Source: an uncultured Collinsella sp. (GTDB lineage Bacteria; Actinomycetota; Coriobacteriia; Coriobacteriales; Coriobacteriaceae). From it: a stretch of DNA of 10,978 nucleotides. Shown piece by piece: positions 6,900-10,978 of the stretch (positions are counted from its first letter, which is position 1; every line of letters begins with the position of its first letter). The notes below the pieces were generated by a model. That model saw only the letters and a program-made list of their open reading frames with translations, did no database searches and was not told the origin of the DNA. The DNA lies in assembly GCA_900555585.1 (NCBI GenBank), contig USLT01000015.1:1-10978 (forward strand), given 5' to 3'. The position numbers were made by a program, and so were the translations under genes.

Positions 6900-6928
6900 C
6901 AACGATGAAAGCCACTTTACCATCGTTG
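6900..6928. repeat. Inverted repeat (8-bp perfect arms) downstream of the histidine kinase gene
   Basis: CAACGATG and CATCGTTG flank AAAGCCACTTTAC, inside which AAAG and CTTT can also pair around CCA. It lies 22 bp past the kinase stop in the only AT-rich patch nearby. The following minus-strand bases (TACATATG) are not a U-tract, so a standard terminator is doubtful; an operator for a DNA-binding protein or a weak terminator are both possible. Confidence 0.55.
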
Positions 6929-6950
6929 AAGTCAAATTAATAGGTCGTCG

Positions 6951-8534
6951 CTACTCGATGAGGGCCCCGGCCACGGACGGCGGCGTGCTCTCGATCGCGT
7001 GCTCGCGGGGCAGGTGGATGGTGAACGTCGTGCCCTTCCCCAGCTCCGACTCGACGGCGATGAAGCCATGGTGGCGCTCCACGATCTGCTTGGTGACCGC
7101 AAGGCCGACGCCCAATCCGCCGACCTCGCGCGCTCGGCTGGCGTCCGCGCGCCAGAAGCGTCCGAAGATCCTGGAGAGGTCTTCCTTGGCGATACCGATG
7201 CCGGTATCGGAGACCGAGATCATCACATGGCGGCGATCCATCGAGACGGAGACCACGACCCAGCCGCCCTCCGGCGTGTAGCGCATGGCGTTGCTCATGA
7301 GGTTGATGATCGCCTGGGTGAGCATGTCGGCATCGAGCTCGAGCTTCGCAGGGCGACCCTGCGTCTCGTCGGCGAAGCGCAGGTGCAGGTCGCGATCGTG
7401 GAAGAGGAGGTGCTGGGTATCCACCACGTTGCGGACGAGGGCGACCACGTCGACCGGACGCAGGTTGAGCGGAGCGGCGCGGTTCTCCATGCGGGACAGG
7501 TCGAGCATCTGCTGAACCAGTCGGGAAAGCCGGCGCGTCTCGGACGCGACGGTCTCGAGATGCTCGGCATCGGTCGGGTACACGCCGTCCTGCATGGCCT
7601 CGACGGTGGCGAGCATCGCCATCAGAGGGGTGCGGAGCTCGTGCGCGACGTCGGAGGTCAGGCGGCGCTCGTGCTTCAGGTCCTTCTCGAGCGAGGTGGC
7701 CATCTCGTCGAACGTCTCCCCGAGCTGGTCGATCTCATCGTCTCCGCGCATGTTCGTGCGCGCCGACAGGTCTCCGTCGCGGATCTGCTTGGCGGTCGTG
7801 GTGATGCGGCGGATCGGCGTCGTCAGCATGTTCGAGACGAAGAAGCCGATGACGAGCGAGATCGCGATGGCGATGCACGCCGCCGTGCCCATGGCGCTGA
7901 ACGTCTTCTCGCGGAAGGCGGCGTCGGCCTTGGTGAGGAGGGCGTCGGAGCCGAGGACCCAGAGCCTGACCGTTCCGATCACGCGGCCCTCGTCGGTCAC
8001 GATCTCATGCGATACCGCGCCCTCCTTATCGTTGGGCGCGGAGGAGACGAGCCCGTGCCCCTTCGATTTCTTGGAGGAGCCGGGCGCGGCGGCGTCTTCC
8101 GCCTCGCTCTTGATCTGGGCGGCGACGCTCGCGGCGGGCCAGGTGTCGTCGTAGAGCACCGTCCCGCGCGTATCCAGTACCTGCATCCCGATGTCATCGG
8201 AAACCAGGTTGGATTCCCCCACGGAGGCGAGCGCGCTCGTCGACCAGCCGCCCCTGGCGTCGTAATCGTCGGCGATGCGCTTCGCCGTGAGCTCGGCGAT
8301 CTCGGTCACGTTCGCGCGCGTGTAATCGGAGAAGGCCCCGCCCCACACGACGGTGACGACGCATATCAGCACGAGGACGGTCATGAAGGAGGTGAGGGCG
8401 AACGAGACCGCCATGCGCATGCCGTAGCTCATGACGGTCCTCGAATCGGAACGAGGCGTGTTCCAGCTCGCGCGTGAACCCGCCTCGTCGTTCTGCTTAT
8501 GCTTTTGCCCGATGATGAACTTAGCGGGAAGCAT
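6951..8534 (-). CDS. HAMP-domain sensor histidine kinase
   Basis: 527 residues from the ATG at 8534. TM1 is about 41-66, an extracytoplasmic sensor region about 67-213 (with a Ser/Lys-rich GSSKKSKGHG loop), TM2 about 214-235, and HAMP about 232-286. The HisKA box is SDVAHELRTPL with phospho-acceptor His298. The HATPase domain shows the N box (INLMSNAMRYT, 410-420), SDTGIGI around Asp443 and the GGLGVGLA glycine box. It should autophosphorylate and pass phosphate to the adjacent regulator. The ATG overlaps the regulator stop as TAATG, a coupling signal, though its SD is weak. A second start at 8432 (MSYGMRM, 493 residues) has CGAGGA 5 bases upstream, and the 34 intervening codons have a less GC-biased third base. 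The longer start is preferred only moderately. The signal is unknown. Confidence 0.92.
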   Translation of the reverse strand: MLPAKFIIGQKHKQNDEAGSRASWNTPRSDSRTVMSYGMRMAVSFALTSFMTVLVLICVVTVVWGGAFSDYTRANVTEIAELTAKRIADDYDARGGWSTSALASVGESNLVSDDIGMQVLDTRGTVLYDDTWPAASVAAQIKSEAEDAAAPGSSKKSKGHGLVSSAPNDKEGAVSHEIVTDEGRVIGTVRLWVLGSDALLTKADAAFREKTFSAMGTAACIAIAISLVIGFFVSNMLTTPIRRITTTAKQIRDGDLSARTNMRGDDEIDQLGETFDEMATSLEKDLKHERRLTSDVAHELRTPLMAMLATVEAMQDGVYPTDAEHLETVASETRRLSRLVQQMLDLSRMENRAAPLNLRPVDVVALVRNVVDTQHLLFHDRDLHLRFADETQGRPAKLELDADMLTQAIINLMSNAMRYTPEGGWVVVSVSMDRRHVMISVSDTGIGIAKEDLSRIFGRFWRADASRAREVGGLGVGLAVTKQIVERHHGFIAVESELGKGTTFTIHLPREHAIESTPPSVAGALIE

Positions 8535-9271
8535 TACTTCGCGCTGCCCTCGTCGGCCTTGCCCTCGGCGGGCTTGGCCGGCGCCTCGAAGCGATAGCCC
8601 ACGCCGTGGACGGTGTAGAGCCACTTCGGGTGCTTGGGATCGTCGCCGAGCTTGGCGCGGAGGTTCTTGACATGGCTGTCGATGGTGCGCTCGTAGCCCT
8701 CGAAGTCGTAACCGAGGACCTTCTCGACGAGCTCCATGCGGTTATACACATGACCGGGATGGCGGGCGAGCGTGGTGAGGAGCTTGAACTCGGACGCGGT
8801 GAGGTCGACCTCCTTGCCCTCGACCAGGATCTTGTGACCGGAGATGTCGATCACGAGGTCGCCGAAGTCGAGCACCTCGACCTGGGGCTCGTCGGCGAGG
8901 TGCGTACGGCGGAAGAGCGCGCGGACGCGGGCGACGAGCTCGCGGGGCGAGAAGGGCTTGATCAGGTAGTCGTCGGCGCCGAGCTCGAGGCCGATGATGC
9001 GGTCCTCGACCTCGCCCTTGGCGGTGAGCATGATGATCGGCACGTCGGAGGTGTCGCGAATGGCGCGGCAGACGCGCTCTCCCGAGAGCTTGGGGAGCAT
9101 GAGGTCGAGCACGATCAGATCGAACTGGTGCTTCTCGAATTCCTCGACGGCGGACTGTCCGTCACCGACGCCCACGACCCAGTACCCCTCGCGCTCGAGG
9201 TACGCCGCGACGGCATCGCGGATGGCTTTCTCGTCTTCAACAAGCAGAATCTTCCTTGCGTCCGGAGCCAT
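8534..9271 (-). CDS. OmpR/PhoB-family response regulator
   Basis: 245 residues. The receiver domain (about 7-118) has the acidic pocket Glu12-Asp13 (LVEDE), phospho-acceptor Asp56 (IVLDLMLP), Thr83 (MLTAKG) and Lys105 (LIKPFSP), all intact. The winged-helix DNA-binding domain spans about 130-230, with LTASEFKLLTTLARHPG, the recognition-helix region YERTIDSHVKNLRAKLG, and the closing wing YTVHGVGYRF. A short Lys/Glu/Ala tail follows. It should be phosphorylated by the kinase encoded directly downstream (overlap TAATG) and bind direct-repeat operators; targets are not evident. The start ATG at 9271 has a consensus AGGAGG at 9279-9284, 7 bases away. It is divergent from the GNAT gene, so it could regulate both sides of the shared 166-bp gap. 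Confidence 0.96.
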   Translation of the reverse strand: MAPDARKILLVEDEKAIRDAVAAYLEREGYWVVGVGDGQSAVEEFEKHQFDLIVLDLMLPKLSGERVCRAIRDTSDVPIIMLTAKGEVEDRIIGLELGADDYLIKPFSPRELVARVRALFRRTHLADEPQVEVLDFGDLVIDISGHKILVEGKEVDLTASEFKLLTTLARHPGHVYNRMELVEKVLGYDFEGYERTIDSHVKNLRAKLGDDPKHPKWLYTVHGVGYRFEAPAKPAEGKADEGSAK

Positions 9272-9309
9272 ATCGAGGCCTCCTAATCTATCGATCGCGT
9301 AACTCGTTC

Positions 9310-9315
9310 ATTCTA
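9310..9315 (-). promoter_or_regulatory. Possible -10 element (TAGAAT) for the two-component operon
   Basis: Minus-strand TAGAAT matches TATAAT at five of six positions and would start transcription about 30 bases before the regulator ATG. The nearest TTG-type -35 (TTGGCC, 9341-9336) is 20 bases away, too far for a standard sigma-70 promoter; activator dependence or a false hit are both possible. Confidence 0.35.
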
Positions 9316-9370
9316 ACGCACGCCCCACGGCTTCCGGCCAAAGAGCGCAGCGGGCGGCGCCGCGCATCGT

Positions 9371-9399
9371 TTGAGCGGGGGCCACCAGTATCCTATTAT
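9371..9399 (+). promoter_or_regulatory. Sigma-70-type promoter for the GNAT gene
   Basis: TTGAGC (9371-9376) and TATTAT (9394-9399) are separated by exactly 17 bases, in an otherwise GC-rich gap. Predicted transcription start is near 9406, giving a leader of roughly 32 nt to the ATG at 9438. Confidence 0.6.
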
Positions 9400-9426
9400 T
9401 CCCAACTATGAAGTCATCTAACAATC

Positions 9427-9433
9427 GGGAGGG
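9427..9433 (+). promoter_or_regulatory. Ribosome binding site deciding the GNAT start
   Basis: GGGAGGG with its GGAGG core 5 bases before the ATG at 9438. The in-frame ATG at 9408 would lie at or just after the predicted transcription start and has no SD. Confidence 0.65.
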
Positions 9434-9437
9434 CCCG

Positions 9438-10040
9438 ATGGTATACCAAATCAGAACCGCCCGGGTCGCGGACGCCGAATCGGTGCTCGAGGTCTACGCC
9501 CCGTATGTTGCCGACACCACCGTCAGCTTCGAGCTCGCCGTGCCCGACGCCGCCGATTACGCCGGACGCATCGCCGAGGCGATCGAGCGCTATGCGTTCC
9601 TCGTCGTCGAGCGCCTCGACGACGAGGAACGCCATGTCGCCGGCTTTGCGAGCTATGGCCCATTCGGCCACCGGGCGGCATACCAATGGTCCGCCGAGAT
9701 CAGCATCTACCTCGAGGCCGACGCCACCGGACGGGGCGTCGGCTCCGAGCTCCTGCGCTGCCTCGAGGACGTCATGCGGGCGGGCGGGATCACCAACAGC
9801 GAGGCGTGCATCTGCTCCGAGAACAGCGGGTCGATCGACTTCCACATGCGCCATGGGTATCGCCTCGCGGGGGAGTTCGACCAGTGCGCCAGCAAGTTCG
9901 GCAGATGGCTCGGCATCCAATGGCTCGAGAAGCACCTGGCCGATCACGCGAAGAACCCCGATCCGCCGAAGGCGCCCGATCCCGACGCGGTCGAGTCGGC
10001 CATCCTCGCGGCGAACGCGCGCCTCGCGCGCCTCCCATAG
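9438..10040 (+). CDS. GNAT N-acetyltransferase, phosphinothricin/methionine-sulfone acetyltransferase-like
   Basis: 200 residues. It resembles the Pat/MnaT branch of GNAT enzymes, which acetylate small amines such as methionine derivatives or phosphinothricin with acetyl-CoA. Visible features are IRTARVADAESVLEVYAPYV at the N-terminus, TVSFEL at 28-33, the strand WSAEISIYLE at 84-93, the acetyl-CoA pyrophosphate loop ATGRGVGSELL at 96-106, ENSGSIDFHMRHGY at 128-141 in motif B, and the family-typical WLGIQWLEKHL at 157-167. A Pro/Ala-rich C-terminal tail of about 30 residues goes beyond the usual end. The ATG at 9438 is chosen for its SD; an ATG at 9408 would add ten residues. It is the only plus-strand gene, divergent from the two-component pair and convergent with the next gene. 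The true substrate is unknown. Confidence 0.9.
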   Translation: MVYQIRTARVADAESVLEVYAPYVADTTVSFELAVPDAADYAGRIAEAIERYAFLVVERLDDEERHVAGFASYGPFGHRAAYQWSAEISIYLEADATGRGVGSELLRCLEDVMRAGGITNSEACICSENSGSIDFHMRHGYRLAGEFDQCASKFGRWLGIQWLEKHLADHAKNPDPPKAPDPDAVESAILAANARLARLP

Positions 10041-10050
10041 CGGTCCCGGA

Positions 10051-10088
10051 CGGCGGATGGGGCCCGGGAAGCCAGGCGCCATCCGCCG
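10051..10088. terminator. Bidirectional hairpin between convergent genes
   Basis: Perfect 10-bp arms CGGCGGATGG and CCATCCGCCG. The 18-base interior can extend the stem by GCC/GGC and GG/CC pairs with single mismatches, closing on a GAAG loop. It lies 10 bp past the GNAT stop and 25 bp past the opposing stop. No U-tract follows on either strand, so it would be a U-less terminator of the kind described in high-GC bacteria. Confidence 0.55.
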
Positions 10089-10113
10089 CGCTGGCGAAGC
10101 CGGCCGGCCGCGC

Positions 10114-10978
10114 CTACACGTTGAACACGCGCGCGGTGACGTTCGCCGGTATGCCCTTACCGTCGCGCACGGTCGCAAACGTGACGAAACGGCTCGTACG
10201 ACCCTCGCTCGCAGGGTAATCGCCGAAATCGAGGGAACGCGCGGGCGACGAGATGGATCCGAGGGCCTGCGCAGACGTATCCACCACGTAATGGGCCGAC
10301 TGCGTCTTGATGAAGTACCGCTCGCCCGAGAAGGAGACCTGAGCGGCGGGCTCGCGGCCGAAATACACATACGGCCCGCCCTCGCGCCCGATAAAGGTCC
10401 CCATGTCCCCCAGGCTGCCGGCGCCCTCATAGGATGCCTCGATCGAGAAGACGAAGTTCTCGCCCGTATACACCGCCTCGAAGGGGCGGACGCCGGCGGG
10501 CAGCACGAGCTGGTCGAGCTTCGCCGGAGATCCCTCGAGCGAGAGCGCCGTCATGCCGTAATAGGTCCCCTCCTCGTTGTGGACGCGGGGGACGATCGTG
10601 AGAATCCCGTCCGAGATGCGGGGGTGCGTGGCGAACCGGCCCGTCGAGGTCCAGATCTCCTTGCCCTTCCCATCTCCGACGTGCCACAGATAGCAGTGGG
10701 AATCCGACGAGCTCTTCTTCCCGGTCGCCAGGGGCATGTGCAGCCACACCACGGCGTCCCCCGCCGTGCTGAACATCGGCGGCTCCCAGTCGGCGTCGCC
10801 CTCGTCGAGCATGACCGCGGACCCGGACAGGGCGCCATCGGAAAACGGCTGGGCGAGCAGCGCCCAGTCGAGCGTGTCGTAGTTGATCTCGACCCAGGCC
10901 ATCACGCCGTCCCCGCACCGCACGTCGAAGAAGCTGTAACCGCGCCCGGACTCGGGATCGACGCGAAGGGTGCTAAGG
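10114..10978 (-). CDS. Beta-rich (propeller-like) protein of unknown function (partial, 5' end outside window)
   Basis: The frame stays open to the right edge, so about 288 C-terminal residues are visible; the GTG at 10923 is internal, not a convincing start. The visible part has repeating blade-like units: short beta strands rich in Tyr/Trp/Phe with turns such as RCGDGVMAWVEINYDTLDW, GDAVVWLHMP, CYLWHVGDGKGKEIW, HPRISDGILTIVPRV, GENFVFSIEAS and SGERYFIKTQSAHYVVD. Blocks of about 45-50 residues, each ending in a Trp or Tyr strand, suggest a beta-propeller. The missing N-terminus may hold a secretion signal, but none can be seen. No catalytic motif is recognised. It converges on the GNAT gene across a 73-bp gap with a hairpin. 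Confidence 0.75.
   Translation of the reverse strand, partial: LSTLRVDPESGRGYSFFDVRCGDGVMAWVEINYDTLDWALLAQPFSDGALSGSAVMLDEGDADWEPPMFSTAGDAVVWLHMPLATGKKSSSDSHCYLWHVGDGKGKEIWTSTGRFATHPRISDGILTIVPRVHNEEGTYYGMTALSLEGSPAKLDQLVLPAGVRPFEAVYTGENFVFSIEASYEGAGSLGDMGTFIGREGGPYVYFGREPAAQVSFSGERYFIKTQSAHYVVDTSAQALGSISSPARSLDFGDYPASEGRTSRFVTFATVRDGKGIPANVTARVFNV

Noticed and set aside
6930..6935. TTGACT as a -35 box for the 202-residue membrane protein gene
   Set aside because: No acceptable -10 lies 16-18 bases downstream on the minus strand.
6999..8477. 492-codon plus-strand frame opposite the histidine kinase
   Set aside because: Same codon-aligned antisense effect; the translation has no domain character and the kinase on the other strand is complete.
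8606..9286. 226-codon plus-strand frame opposite the response regulator
   Set aside because: Codon-aligned shadow of a well-supported regulator gene.
9414..10430. 338-codon minus-strand frame opposite the GNAT gene
   Set aside because: Shadow of the GNAT gene that also runs into the 3' part of the neighbouring minus-strand gene in the wrong frame; no domain seen, and the GNAT gene has its own promoter and SD.

Overview
High-GC window (by eye well above 60%) with strong G/C third positions, actinobacterial-style gene packing and a gene set that fits a Coriobacteriia member, probably Collinsella or a close relative. That assignment is an inference from composition and protein character; no rRNA or other marker gene is present. 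All genes but one run on the minus strand. No tRNA, rRNA, CRISPR array, insertion sequence or phage gene was seen, and there is no gene-free stretch longer than about 170 bases.

In minus-strand reading order (right to left): at the right edge lies the C-terminal part of a secreted- or surface-type beta-rich protein of unknown function (10978-10114). It converges on a plus-strand GNAT acetyltransferase (9438-10040), with a strong hairpin between the two stops. The GNAT gene is divergent from an OmpR-type response regulator (9271-8534), and their shared 166-bp gap carries promoter-like elements for both directions. The regulator overlaps its cognate HAMP sensor histidine kinase by one base (TAATG; 8534-6951). 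A 147-bp gap with two notable inverted repeats follows, then a 202-residue two-TM membrane protein (6803-6195, GTG start).

The rest is a tight minus-strand run: M29 aminopeptidase (6085-4805), a DUF2238/YjdF-like membrane protein (4774-3959), a class I/II PLP aminotransferase (3901-2702), a YcdX-type PHP phosphoesterase (2705-1869, overlapping the aminotransferase by ATGA) and an FmdE-like zinc protein with a C-terminal four-cysteine ribbon (1824-1252). After 105 bp comes the start of a membrane-anchored or secreted class 3 lipase-like hydrolase (1146 to the left edge), open across the edge.

Functionally, the two-component pair is a self-contained sensory unit of unknown signal. The aminopeptidase and aminotransferase fit peptide and amino acid use, typical of asaccharolytic or mixed gut actinobacteria. 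The aminotransferase, PHP and FmdE-like genes look translationally or transcriptionally coupled and may form an uncharacterised metabolic module. That trio and the structured leader before the 202-residue membrane protein are the parts most worth a second look. Nothing here is a clear new defence or mobile system.
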